In this document: one piece after another, positions 1-6,967 of the stretch
How the letters are laid out: each line of letters starts with the position of its first letter
How positions within the stretch are numbered: position 1 is the stretch's first letter
Assembly (NCBI GenBank): GCA_963663375.1
Contig: OY760195.1
Span: 1,860,001-1,924,000 of the forward strand
Source of the DNA: JAYREN01 sp963663375
Lineage (GTDB): Bacteria > Acidobacteriota > Holophagae > Holophagales > Holophagaceae
Direction of reading: 5' to 3'
DNA: 64,000 bases
Notes under the pieces: model-generated
What the model was told of the DNA's origin: nothing
Databases searched by the model: none
The model's input: only the letters and a program-made list of their open reading frames with translations
Position numbers and translations under genes: made by a program

Positions 1-329
1 TGAAAGATGGCCTGCCGCACCCACCAGGAGGCGTAGGTGAGGAACTTGTTCTCCCGTTCGGGATCGAAGCGCTTGGCAGCCTCGATGAGGCCCAGGTTGC
101 CCTCGCTGATGAGGTCGAGCAGATCCAGGCCCATGCCCTGGAACTTCCGGGCCTCCTTCACCACGAAGCGGAGATTGCCTTCCACCAGGTAGCGCAGGCC
201 TTCGGGATTGCCGTCGTTCTGCCACATGCGGCCGTACTTCCGCTCCTCGTCGGCCTTCAGCAAGGGCAGATCGCGGATGGAATCAAAATACTTGTCGAGA
301 CTGCGCTCTTCCAGATGCCTTTGGGGCAC
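1..329 (-). CDS. RNA polymerase sigma-70 family factor (N-terminal part, runs off window)
   Basis: Only the first 109 codons are present; the gene continues past base 1. The translation has a region 1.2-like stretch (LDKYFDSIRDLPLLKADEE) and a clear region 2, with NLRFVV, DLISEGNLGLIEAAKRF and the -10-recognition segment TYASWWVRQAI. The start is GTG at 329: an in-frame TGA lies two codons upstream and AAGGTG precedes it by four bases. It is last in the minus-strand series dnaK, dnaJ, hspR-like, sigma. That position suggests a heat-shock sigma factor, although the WWVRQAI segment also fits a housekeeping or group 2 factor. Regions 3 and 4, which would separate these options, lie outside the window. 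Confidence 0.85.
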   Translation of the reverse strand, partial: MPQRHLEERSLDKYFDSIRDLPLLKADEERKYGRMWQNDGNPEGLRYLVEGNLRFVVKEARKFQGMGLDLLDLISEGNLGLIEAAKRFDPERENKFLTYASWWVRQAIF

Positions 330-387
330 GGTTCACCTTGGTTGGGGGCTCCAGCATAGCAAGGGCGACGGAGCTGTCGCGCAAGAC

Positions 388-789
388 CTAGTCGCGCTTC
401 CTTAATCCCTGGGGGCTCAGCTTCACCAAGCCCGTGGGCTTGAGGGGTTTCTCGAAGCTGGGGCGCTCCACCTCGATTCCGGCCGCGCGCAGCTTGCCTT
501 CGTAGCCGTCGATGAGCCGTTGCATCTCGTCCTGCATCTTCTCCATGCGATCCCGAAGGCTCATCACCACTTCGACTCCCGCCAGATTCACACCCAAGTC
601 CCGGGTAAGGCTGAGGATGAACTCCAGGCGTTCCAGGTCCTCCTCCGAGTACAGCCGGGTCTTGCCCTCGGTGCGACTGGGCAGCAGCAGGCCTTCCCGT
701 TCATAGAGGCGGAGCGTCTGGGGATGGATCTGGTAGCGCACCGCCACCACGCCAATCATGTAGCAGCCGGCCTTGGAATCACGCCGCAT
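388..789 (-). CDS. hspR: HspR-like MerR-family heat-shock repressor
   Basis: This 133-aa protein has an N-terminal MerR helix-turn-helix (about residues 10-80) with the HspR hallmarks IHPQTLRLYEREGLL, SRTEGKTRLYSEEDLERL and the GVNLAGVEVV segment. A short coiled-coil helix (RDRMEKMQDEMQRLIDGYEGKL) follows. HspR proteins repress dnaK operons and are co-repressed by DnaK. The gene lies 49 bp downstream of dnaJ on the same strand and 58 bp before a sigma-factor gene, which matches the dnaK-dnaJ-hspR order seen in other phyla. A canonical HAIR operator was not found upstream of dnaK or dnaJ, so autoregulation is inferred only from context. An internal Met at residue 11 is an alternative start. 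Confidence 0.8.
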   Translation of the reverse strand: MRRDSKAGCYMIGVVAVRYQIHPQTLRLYEREGLLLPSRTEGKTRLYSEEDLERLEFILSLTRDLGVNLAGVEVVMSLRDRMEKMQDEMQRLIDGYEGKLRAAGIEVERPSFEKPLKPTGLVKLSPQGLRKRD

Positions 790-838
790 GGGTCAGCTCC
801 GATTCAAAAAAAAGATTCACCACGGAGGACTCAGCCTT

Positions 839-1906
839 TCACTTCGCCCGGATGTTCGCATCGTTGAGTTCGCCCAGTTCCCGCAGCAGTTCCTTGCTCC
901 GTTCATCCTGGATCTGGGGCGTCACCACCTGGATCTCGGCGAAGAGATCGCCGCGCTGTTCCGAGCGGGGCACGGGCATGCCCTGGCCCTTGAGGCGCAG
1001 CTTGGAGCCGCTCTGGGTCCCGGGTGGAATCTTGATCGTGGTGTGGCCTTCGGGGGTGGGGATCTCCACCTTGGCCCCCATGGCGGCCTCGGTGAAGCTG
1101 ATGGGCAGCTTCAGGTATAGGTTGGCCCCCCGGCGCTCGAAGCGGGGATCGGCCTCGACCTGGATCTGAAGGTAGAGATCGCCCGCGCCGCCACCGCGAC
1201 GCCCCGCCTCACCCTTGCCGGTCACCCGCAGGCGGGTGCCGTCTTCCACTCCGGCGGGAATGGCAATGGTGACCGTTTCCCGCTTGGGATTGCGCCCGCG
1301 TCCCTGACAGTCCGTGCAGGCGGGCGCCTTCTTGCCCGTGCCGCCGCATTCATCACATTCCAGGCGGCTCTTGAAGAAACCCGATCCCTGCTCGTGGAAA
1401 CCCCGGCCATGACAGGTCTGGCAGATGGCCTTGGGGGCGCCCGCCGCCTCGCCGCTGCCCTGGCAGGTCTTACAGGTTTCCGTGCGGGTCACATTGATGG
1501 GCAGGCGGGTGCCTGTGAAGGCATCGCTGAAGCCGATGCGTACGGCATGCTGGAGATCCTCGCCGGGACGCGGCCCCGCCCGCCGAGGGCGCCTGCCTCC
1601 GCCGAAGCCCTGGAAAATATCCGAGAAGGCGCCGCCCATATCCCCGAAATCGAAGCCCTGCCCCCCGCCCACCTGGGCTGCGGGCCCATTCGGGTCACCG
1701 AACTGGTCGAAGTTGCGGCGCTTTTCCGGGTCCGAAAGCACATCGTTGGCCGTGCTCAGGTCCTTGAACTTGGCCTCGGCCTCCTTGTTGCCCGGATTCA
1801 GGTCTGGGTGGTACTTCCGCGCCAGCTTGCGGTACGCCTTCTTGATGTCCTCATCCGAGGCGTTCTTGGGAACTCCCAGGATCTTGTAATAGTCGGGGAC
1901 GGCCAT
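839..1906 (-). CDS. dnaJ: Chaperone DnaJ
   Basis: DnaJ (Hsp40) stimulates the ATPase of DnaK and delivers unfolded clients. The 355-aa protein has an N-terminal J domain with HPD at residues 33-35, a Gly/Phe-rich linker (about 75-110), and a zinc-binding domain with four CxxCxGxG-type motifs (CKTCQGSG, CQTCHGRG, CDECGGTG, CTDCQGRG). Two beta-sandwich substrate-binding domains follow. Length and order match type I DnaJ. It follows dnaK, but a strong terminator hairpin lies between them, so a separate promoter or partial readthrough is likely. Confidence 0.95.
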   Translation of the reverse strand: MAVPDYYKILGVPKNASDEDIKKAYRKLARKYHPDLNPGNKEAEAKFKDLSTANDVLSDPEKRRNFDQFGDPNGPAAQVGGGQGFDFGDMGGAFSDIFQGFGGGRRPRRAGPRPGEDLQHAVRIGFSDAFTGTRLPINVTRTETCKTCQGSGEAAGAPKAICQTCHGRGFHEQGSGFFKSRLECDECGGTGKKAPACTDCQGRGRNPKRETVTIAIPAGVEDGTRLRVTGKGEAGRRGGGAGDLYLQIQVEADPRFERRGANLYLKLPISFTEAAMGAKVEIPTPEGHTTIKIPPGTQSGSKLRLKGQGMPVPRSEQRGDLFAEIQVVTPQIQDERSKELLRELGELNDANIRAK

Positions 1907-1941
1907 GTCGGTACTTTAGCGAGTTCGACTCAGGTTATCAG

Positions 1942-1991
1942 CAAGGAAAAGAAAACCGCCAGTCACCCGACTACTGCGGGTGCCTGGCGGT
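1942..1991 (-). terminator. Intrinsic terminator after dnaK
   Basis: On the minus strand an imperfect stem (ACCGCCAG/CTGGCGGT extended by CACCC/GGGTG with one mismatch) spans 1955-1991. It is followed by a T-rich run (TTTTCTTTTCC). It lies 12 bases beyond the dnaK stop and before the dnaJ start, so it probably sets a dnaK:dnaJ expression ratio. Confidence 0.75.
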
Positions 1992-2002
1992 GGAACTTTT
2001 CC

Positions 2003-3886
2003 TTAGTTCACGACTTCGGCATCGATGACGTCGTCGTCCTTCTTCTTCTTTTCTTCCTCTCCAGAAGGCGCAGGCGCGCCTTCTGGAGCCTGCTTGTACA
2101 TGTGCTCGGCCATCTTGTGGGACTTGGCCTGGATGGATTCCAGGGCCTTCTTGATGCGGTCCGCGTCCAAGGAGCTGAGGGCTTCCTTGCCCTCGGTGAT
2201 GGCGGCTTCCACTTCGGCCTTGTCGGCCTCGGGCAGCTTGTCACCGTTCTCCTTGAGGAGCTTCTCCAGCTGGTAGATGGTCTGGTCCAGGATGTTCTTG
2301 TCCTCCAGCAGCTTCTTGCGGTTCTCGTCCTCAGACTTGTGGGCTTCGGCCTCCGAAACCTTGGCGTCGATCTCCTCCTTGGAGAGGCCCGTGGTGCCGG
2401 TGAGCGTGATGCTCGAATCCTTGCCGGTGCCCTTGTCCTTGGCGGTCACGTGCACGATGCCATTGGCGTCGATATCGAAGATGACTTCGATCTGGGGAAT
2501 GCCCCGGGGTGCGGGGGGAATGCCCGCCAGGTGGAAGTGGCCCAGGAGCTTATTGCCCTCCACCAGCGGCCGTTCGCCCTGGAAGACCTCGATATCCACG
2601 CCGGGCTGGTTGTCCACGGCGGTGGTGTAGACCTCGCTCTTACGGGTGGGAATGGTGGTGTTGCGGGGGATGATCACGGACATCTGACCGCCATTGGCGT
2701 TGATGCCGAGGCTGAGAGGCGTCACGTCCAGGAGCAGCACCCCCTTCACGTCGCCCGTCAGCACGCCGCCCTGGACGCCCGCGCCCACGGCCACGACCTC
2801 GTCGGGGTTCACACTCTTGTTGGGCTCCTTGCCGAAGATCTGCTTCACCAGCTCCTGCACCTTGGGGATGCGGGTGGAGCCGCCCACCAGCACCACTTCG
2901 TTGATCTCGTGGTGGCTGAGCTTGGCGTCCTTCACGGCGTTCTCGCAGGGCACCTTCAGCTTCTGGAGGATGGGCTCCAGCATGGCCTCGAAGCGAGCGC
3001 GAGTGAGAGTCTGGGTGAGGTGCTTGGGACCGCTGGCGTCCGCCGTGATGTAGGGCAGGCTGATGTCGGTCTGAGTGGTGGTGGAGAGCTCGCACTTGGC
3101 CTTCTCGGCGGCCTCCTTCATGCGCTGCATGGCCTCGGCCTGCTTGCGCAGATCGATGCCCTCGGCCTTCTGGAACTCCTCGATGAGCCAGTCGATGATG
3201 AGCTGGTCCACGTTGTCGCCGCCCAGGTGGGTATCACCGTTGGTGGACTTCACCTCCACCACACCTTCGGACACCTCCAGGATGGAGATATCGAAGGTGC
3301 CGCCGCCGAAGTCGAACACGGCGATGGTGCCGTCCTTCTTCTTGTCCAAGCCGTAGGCCAGGGCCGCCGCCGTGGGCTCGTTGATGATGCGCATCACCTC
3401 GAGGCCCGCGATGGCGCCGGCATCCTTGGTGGCCTGGCGCTGGGCGTCGTTGAAGTAGGCGGGCACGGTGATGACGGCCTTGGTCACCTTCTCGCCCAGG
3501 TAGGCCTCAGCGCTCTCCTTCATCTTGGTGAGCACCATGGCGCTGAGTTCTTCGGGACTGTAGAGCTTGCCGCCGATGTTCACGGCGCAGCCGCCCTTCT
3601 CGGAGCGCTCCACCACGTAATTCACGAGGCGCTGTTCCTTCTCGCTGTCCCCGAAGGGCAGGCCCATGAAGCGCTTGATGGAGTTGACCGTGCTCTTTGG
3701 CTGGGCCACCGCCTGACGCTTGGCGGTGCTGCCCACCAGGCGTTCGCTGGTCTTGGGGTTGAAGCCGATGACCGAAGGCGTGGTGTTGGTGCCTTCGGCG
3801 TTGGGGATCACTTTGGGCTGGCCACCCTCCATGACGGCGACGCAGCTGTTGGTGGTGCCGAGGTCGATTCCGATGATCTTGGACAT
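2003..3886 (-). CDS. dnaK: Chaperone DnaK (Hsp70)
   Basis: DnaK is the ATP-dependent cytoplasmic Hsp70. The 627-aa product starts MSKIIGIDLGTTNSCVAVMEG, the standard phosphate-1 loop. It has the expected ATPase signatures (FDFGGGTFDISIL; VLVGGSTRIPKVQ), the DVTPLSLGI linker into the substrate-binding domain, a helical lid and the acidic DDVIDAEVVN tail. The open frame extends 26 codons further upstream, but ATG 3886 is chosen because the family N-terminus begins there and AAGGAAGG precedes it. A promoter-like TTGACG-N16-TAAACT lies upstream. No grpE is adjacent in the window. Confidence 0.98.
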   Translation of the reverse strand: MSKIIGIDLGTTNSCVAVMEGGQPKVIPNAEGTNTTPSVIGFNPKTSERLVGSTAKRQAVAQPKSTVNSIKRFMGLPFGDSEKEQRLVNYVVERSEKGGCAVNIGGKLYSPEELSAMVLTKMKESAEAYLGEKVTKAVITVPAYFNDAQRQATKDAGAIAGLEVMRIINEPTAAALAYGLDKKKDGTIAVFDFGGGTFDISILEVSEGVVEVKSTNGDTHLGGDNVDQLIIDWLIEEFQKAEGIDLRKQAEAMQRMKEAAEKAKCELSTTTQTDISLPYITADASGPKHLTQTLTRARFEAMLEPILQKLKVPCENAVKDAKLSHHEINEVVLVGGSTRIPKVQELVKQIFGKEPNKSVNPDEVVAVGAGVQGGVLTGDVKGVLLLDVTPLSLGINANGGQMSVIIPRNTTIPTRKSEVYTTAVDNQPGVDIEVFQGERPLVEGNKLLGHFHLAGIPPAPRGIPQIEVIFDIDANGIVHVTAKDKGTGKDSSITLTGTTGLSKEEIDAKVSEAEAHKSEDENRKKLLEDKNILDQTIYQLEKLLKENGDKLPEADKAEVEAAITEGKEALSSLDADRIKKALESIQAKSHKMAEHMYKQAPEGAPAPSGEEEKKKKDDDVIDAEVVN

Positions 3887-3936
3887 GGGTTCCTTCCTTT
3901 TCGCGGGAGCGGCGACCGGATGGCCGCCTCGACCCC

Positions 3937-3964
3937 AGTTTACGCCGGGGGATCGAGACGTCAA
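3937..3964 (-). promoter_or_regulatory. Predicted dnaK promoter
   Basis: Reading toward dnaK, a -35 TTGACG (3964-3959) and a -10 TAAACT (3942-3937) are separated by 16 bases, giving a leader of roughly 45 bases. The region further upstream (3965-4020) is conspicuously AT-rich. No CIRCE inverted repeat is visible. Confidence 0.55.
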
Positions 3965-4070
3965 CAGGATCTATAATTTTCGACTCACATTTTCTAATTT
4001 AAATACCATCATTATCGACCTTACCCGGGGGCCCGTCCGACTTTGTCCTCGGGCTCGTTAAGATCGCAGG

Positions 4071-4253
4071 ATGCCTGTTCATCCCTGCCCGACCTGTCGC
4101 AAACCCGTGGATTGGGAACACACCTCCACCCGCCCCTTCTGCTCGGAGCGCTGCCGGATCATCGATCTCGGTGCCTGGAGTTCAGAGAGCTACCGGATCC
4201 CCGTGGTCGAGGAGGACGCCCCCTGGGAATCCACGGATGAATCGGAGCAGTGA
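4071..4253 (+). CDS. yacG: YacG-type zinc-binding DNA gyrase inhibitor
   Basis: A 60-aa protein with four zinc-ligand cysteines (CPTCRKPV near the start, then RPFCSERCRIIDLGAWSSESYRIP). This is the full signature of YacG, a small zinc-finger protein that binds the GyrB subunit and inhibits gyrase in E. coli. The acidic C-terminal tail is usual. It is the first plus-strand gene after the divergent dnaK promoter region and is followed 39 bp later by an exoD-like gene. Confidence 0.9.
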   Translation: MPVHPCPTCRKPVDWEHTSTRPFCSERCRIIDLGAWSSESYRIPVVEEDAPWESTDESEQ

Positions 4254-4292
4254 GGGGACAGGCTCCCCTGGGTTCTAGGGCAAACTGTTTCC

Positions 4293-4985
4293 GTGCAGCC
4301 CTTTTCCAAGATCCTCGCCCGCTCGCGCCTCCGGCATAAACGGGCGCGGCCTGCCTTCCCCAAGTCTCCCACCTGGCGGGTTCCCCTGCTGAGGCTGCCC
4401 CCCAAGGCGCGTCCATTCTTCAGCGCCCTCCACGACCTGCTGGATCGGCACCCGACCCTCACGCTCGGGCAACTCCTGGATGAGGCCGGGGAACAGACCT
4501 GGGGACTCACGGTCCTCCTCCTGGCCCTCCTTACCTTCATCCCCGGCGTGGCCAATGTACTGAGCCTGGCCACCCTACTGGTGGGCCTCCGGATGTTCTG
4601 GGGTTCTCCCCACCCCTGGCTGCCCAAGGCTATCCAAAACGTGGTCATCCACCAAGGCAGGGTCAAGAGCCTCCTGGCCACCATCGAGCGCCGTCTGGCG
4701 TGGCTGGCCAAGCGCCGCGGCACGCGCCGGGCGCCCAGTCAGCGTCTCCTGGGCCTGCTCATCGCCTGGACGGCCCTGCTCGCGGCCCTGCCCATCCCCC
4801 TGCCCTTCGCCAATGTGCTTCCGGCCATGGCCCTGGTCCTCTACGGCGTGGCCCTGCTGGAAGAGTGGCCCGCCCTGGCCTGGATCGGTTCCATCGGCAC
4901 CTCGGCAACCACCGTCTACTTTGCCTTTTCCTTCGATCTCGCGTGGCGCGCCCTTCAGGCCATGCTCCGCGGCGTGATGGGATGA
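4293..4985 (+). CDS. ExoD-family membrane protein
   Basis: This 230-aa protein has a soluble N-terminus with FSALHDLLDRHPTLTLGQLLDE, then several hydrophobic segments including GLTVLLLALLTFIPGVANVLSLATLLVGLRMFWG-type helices and a C-terminal helix pair. The pattern matches the ExoD (exopolysaccharide synthesis) family of inner-membrane proteins. ExoD is linked to polysaccharide production in rhizobia, but the molecular function is unknown. The start is GTG 4293 with no strong ribosome-binding site, so the N-terminus is uncertain. The stop at 4983-4985 lies four bases before the trmD ATG, implying cotranscription. Confidence 0.75.
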   Translation: MQPFSKILARSRLRHKRARPAFPKSPTWRVPLLRLPPKARPFFSALHDLLDRHPTLTLGQLLDEAGEQTWGLTVLLLALLTFIPGVANVLSLATLLVGLRMFWGSPHPWLPKAIQNVVIHQGRVKSLLATIERRLAWLAKRRGTRRAPSQRLLGLLIAWTALLAALPIPLPFANVLPAMALVLYGVALLEEWPALAWIGSIGTSATTVYFAFSFDLAWRALQAMLRGVMG

Positions 4986-4989
4986 TGTG

Positions 4990-5799
4990 ATGCGCTTCGA
5001 TTGCCTGACCCTTTTCCCCGAATTCTTCGAGGTTGCGCGACTCGGCGTAACCGGGCGCGCCTTTCGCGACCTGGGCCACGAACTCCACACCCATTCCTTC
5101 CGCACCTTCGCCGGAAACGCCTTCGGCCACGTGGACGACACGCCCTTCGGGGGCGGCCCCGGCATGGTGCTGCGCCCCGAGGTGCTGCGGGATGCGCTGG
5201 CCTCCCTGCCGCGAAGGCCCCTCTCCCGGGTGATCCACTTCACCCCCGCCGCGCCGCCCCTGACCCACCCCAAGGTGCTTGAACTGGCGCGCCTCGACCA
5301 GGCCATCCTCGTGTGCACCCGCTACGAGGGCCTGGATCAACGGGGCGTGGAATGCCTGGTGGACGAGGAGTTTAGCATCGGCGAGGCGGTGCTCTCCGGG
5401 GGCGAACTGCCCGCCCTGTTCCTCATCGATGCCGTCTGCCGTTGGCTGCCGGGCGTGCTGGGCAACGAGGAGAGCGCCACCCAGGATAGCTTCGCCACGG
5501 GCCTGCTGGATCATCCCCACTACACCCGACCCGAGGTCTTCGAGGGGCGCCCCGTTCCGGAGGTGCTGCGGGGCGGCAACCACGGCGCCATCGCTCTCTG
5601 GCGTCTACGGGAAGCCATGGCCCGCACCAAGCGCCTGCGGCCCGATCTCTGGGCGACCTTCCTCCGGGATCGCGTGGGGCAGTTGCCCCGCCCGGAGCAA
5701 TGGTGCGCCTGGCAGGTGGAGCACCCGGAGAGTTGGGACCAACCCAAGCCGAAGGGGTGGAAGGGGTGGCCAGACCGCATTCAGGGAGATTCAAAATGA
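4990..5799 (+). CDS. trmD: tRNA (guanine-N1-)-methyltransferase TrmD
   Basis: TrmD methylates G37 of tRNAs reading CNN codons, using S-adenosylmethionine bound in a trefoil knot. Seen here are FDCLTLFPEFF at the N-terminus, the DTPFGGGPGMVL loop, CTRYEGLDQR, the knot segment FSIGEAVLSGGELPALFLIDAVCR, and the C-terminal DHPHYTRPEVFEG and LLRGGNH-like (VLRGGNHGAIALWR) motifs. The length (269 aa) is typical. ATG 4990 is preferred to the overlapping GTG at 4987. The usual rimM and rpsP neighbours are absent. rplS lies about 2.5 kb downstream, separated by trpB and an unknown gene. Confidence 0.95.
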   Translation: MRFDCLTLFPEFFEVARLGVTGRAFRDLGHELHTHSFRTFAGNAFGHVDDTPFGGGPGMVLRPEVLRDALASLPRRPLSRVIHFTPAAPPLTHPKVLELARLDQAILVCTRYEGLDQRGVECLVDEEFSIGEAVLSGGELPALFLIDAVCRWLPGVLGNEESATQDSFATGLLDHPHYTRPEVFEGRPVPEVLRGGNHGAIALWRLREAMARTKRLRPDLWATFLRDRVGQLPRPEQWCAWQVEHPESWDQPKPKGWKGWPDRIQGDSK

Positions 5800-6596
5800 G
5801 AACGAGTCGTCATTGGGTGCAGATCGAAGGAACCCTGCCCACGGATGATCCCCAATCTAGGGTCAAAGTGGTTGCGGGATCTAACGTTTCTGAGGCAGAC
5901 GCTCGGGAAGAAGCCGAACGGCGCCTCATATGGCTTCGTCGAAAGGTAATGGGCGAAAGGCAGCCCCCGGAAATCTACGAGGCAGAGATTCGCGAACAGG
6001 TCCTGGAGACCCTATCCGACAGGGCCGTTGTCACCCGGAACCGTTACGGCGCTCGGGTTCTGAATTGCGAGGTCCTGCCCATCCTTGATGTGGACAACCC
6101 TCCCTCCGCCTGGTGGCAGATGTTTGCACGCCAAACAGATGCGTGGCGCCTCGCTCAAATGCAGAAGACGCTCACCGCCCTAGCAGAACACCATCATCAG
6201 GACGGTCTTGGGTTCAGGCTGTATGCCACTGCCAAGGGATTCCGGGTCGTCGTAGTGGGAAAGGAAATTGAGCCCCGACATGCGTTGGCCCGCAAGCTGG
6301 CTCATTCGCTCAACACCGATCCACTGTACTGGCGACTCTGCCTCAAGCAGGGGTGCTATCGTGCTCGCCTGACCCCAAAGCCCTTTCGTATCAAAGTCCC
6401 GACCATCAAGGTGCCTTTTCCTCCAACCCCTGAATCCATGGAGACCGTGGATGCCTGGGAAGCCTCGATCCAGGATCGCGCCCAAACCTTTGGTGTCTGC
6501 CGATTCATCCGCCGATTTGGCCATGACGCCACTCCTCCGTTAGTGAAACAGCACGACGAACGCACCGGCGCCCATTCGACGCGACCCCTCGCCTGA
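5796..6596 (+). CDS. Conserved protein of unknown function, translationally coupled to trmD
   Basis: The 266-aa product begins at ATG 5796, overlapping the trmD stop by four bases, with AGGGAG upstream. Visible features are a charged N-terminal helix (SEADAREEAERRL), a central acidic DVD motif after a hydrophobic strand (LPILDVDNPP), a FRLYATAKGFRVVV strand-turn, and a Cys/Arg-rich stretch (DPLYWRLCLKQGCYRARLTPKPFR). The paired DxD and FRxYxTxxGxR elements loosely recall archaeo-eukaryotic primase-like folds, but this is only an impression. Codon use is less GC-biased than trmD or trpB, which hints at acquisition. I do not recognise a function. Confidence 0.75.
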   Translation: MRTSRHWVQIEGTLPTDDPQSRVKVVAGSNVSEADAREEAERRLIWLRRKVMGERQPPEIYEAEIREQVLETLSDRAVVTRNRYGARVLNCEVLPILDVDNPPSAWWQMFARQTDAWRLAQMQKTLTALAEHHHQDGLGFRLYATAKGFRVVVVGKEIEPRHALARKLAHSLNTDPLYWRLCLKQGCYRARLTPKPFRIKVPTIKVPFPPTPESMETVDAWEASIQDRAQTFGVCRFIRRFGHDATPPLVKQHDERTGAHSTRPLA

Positions 6597-6619
6597 ACAA
6601 CGGGTCGAGGAAAAGGGGG

Positions 6620-6649
6620 ATGACACACCGAGTGGATCTCATTTAGGAT
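6620..6649 (+). promoter_or_regulatory. Possible trp leader promoter
   Basis: ATGACA (6620-6625) and TAGGAT (6644-6649) are separated by 18 bases. If used, transcription would start almost at the ATG of the first leader peptide, making it nearly leaderless. A promoter further upstream is also possible, in which case AGGA at 6646-6649 could serve as a weak ribosome-binding site. Confidence 0.35.
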
Positions 6650-6655
6650 TGCCCC

Positions 6656-6718
6656 ATGCGCATTTCCCTCCCCGCTCCCCACACTCAGGCCCAGGCCTGG
6701 TGGTGGCGTCTCTCCTAG
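6656..6718 (+). CDS. trp leader peptide 1 (20 aa, three consecutive Trp)
   Basis: The open frame encodes MRISLPAPHTQAQAWWWRLS, with three adjacent TGG codons at 15-17 just before the stop. An intrinsic terminator follows 38 bases later, and trpB is the next substantial gene. Trp-run leader peptides are the sensor of ribosome-mediated attenuation: stalling at TGG when charged tRNA-Trp is scarce lets an antiterminator form. Here GGCGGG (6720-6725), just past the stop, is complementary to CCCGCC in the terminator 5' arm. Confidence 0.85.
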   Translation: MRISLPAPHTQAQAWWWRLS

Positions 6719-6756
6719 AGGCGGGCCCAGGGCGCATTCCCATGCATAGATCCCAG

Positions 6757-6779
6757 GACCCGCCCCGGCGGGTCTTTTT
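6757..6779 (+). terminator. trp attenuator 1 (terminator hairpin)
   Basis: A perfect 8-bp GC-rich stem GACCCGCC/GGCGGGTC with a two-base CC apex (in practice a slightly opened loop) is followed by five Ts (6775-6779). The 5' arm can alternatively pair with GGCGGG at 6720-6725, giving the mutually exclusive structures expected of an attenuator. Confidence 0.85.
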
Positions 6780-6807
6780 CGTTTGCCACCCTTCTGGAAC
6801 TGAAGCC

Positions 6808-6885
6808 ATGAACCTTCACCGCAATCTCGCCCTCACCGCCTGGTGGCCCTGGCCCGACCCCTCCGGGTGGATTCCGCGCGCCTGA
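6808..6885 (+). CDS. trp leader peptide 2 (25 aa, four Trp codons)
   Basis: A second short frame of 25 codons starts at ATG 6808. It has Trp at positions 12, 13, 15 and 21 (core TAWWPWPDPSGWIPRA), again ending just before a terminator hairpin. Four Trp in 25 residues is far beyond chance. The last GGG-TGG codons (6865-6870) are complementary to CCACCC within the 5' arm of the second terminator, so ribosome position on the Trp codons could decide which helix forms. Confidence 0.85.
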   Translation: MNLHRNLALTAWWPWPDPSGWIPRA

Positions 6886-6903
6886 ATTCAGGCACTTCCC
6901 AGG

Positions 6904-6936
6904 AAGCCCACCCCTTGCGGTGGGCTTTTTCTTTTT
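6904..6936 (+). terminator. trp attenuator 2 (terminator hairpin)
   Basis: A nine-base-pair stem AAGCCCACC/GGTGGGCTT with a six-base loop (CCTTGC) runs into a T-rich tract to 6936. It ends about 30 bases before the trpB ATG. The arm segment CCACCC can be sequestered by GGGTGG in leader peptide 2. Confidence 0.85.
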
Positions 6937-6967
6937 CCCCTCATTCCTTTTCTCCCAAGGAGATCCC

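Noticed and set aside
1394..3976. A very long open frame (about 860 codons) on the plus strand opposite dnaK and dnaJ
   Set aside because: It is antisense to two certain genes. GC-rich codon bias leaves the opposite frame free of stops, and its translation is low-complexity His/Leu/Gly with no family motifs.
3887..4070. CIRCE or HAIR heat-shock operator upstream of dnaK
   Set aside because: No TTAGCACTC-N9-GAGTGCTAA or CTTGAGT-N7-ACTCAAG dyad could be found; only an AT-rich stretch and a sigma-70-type promoter are visible.
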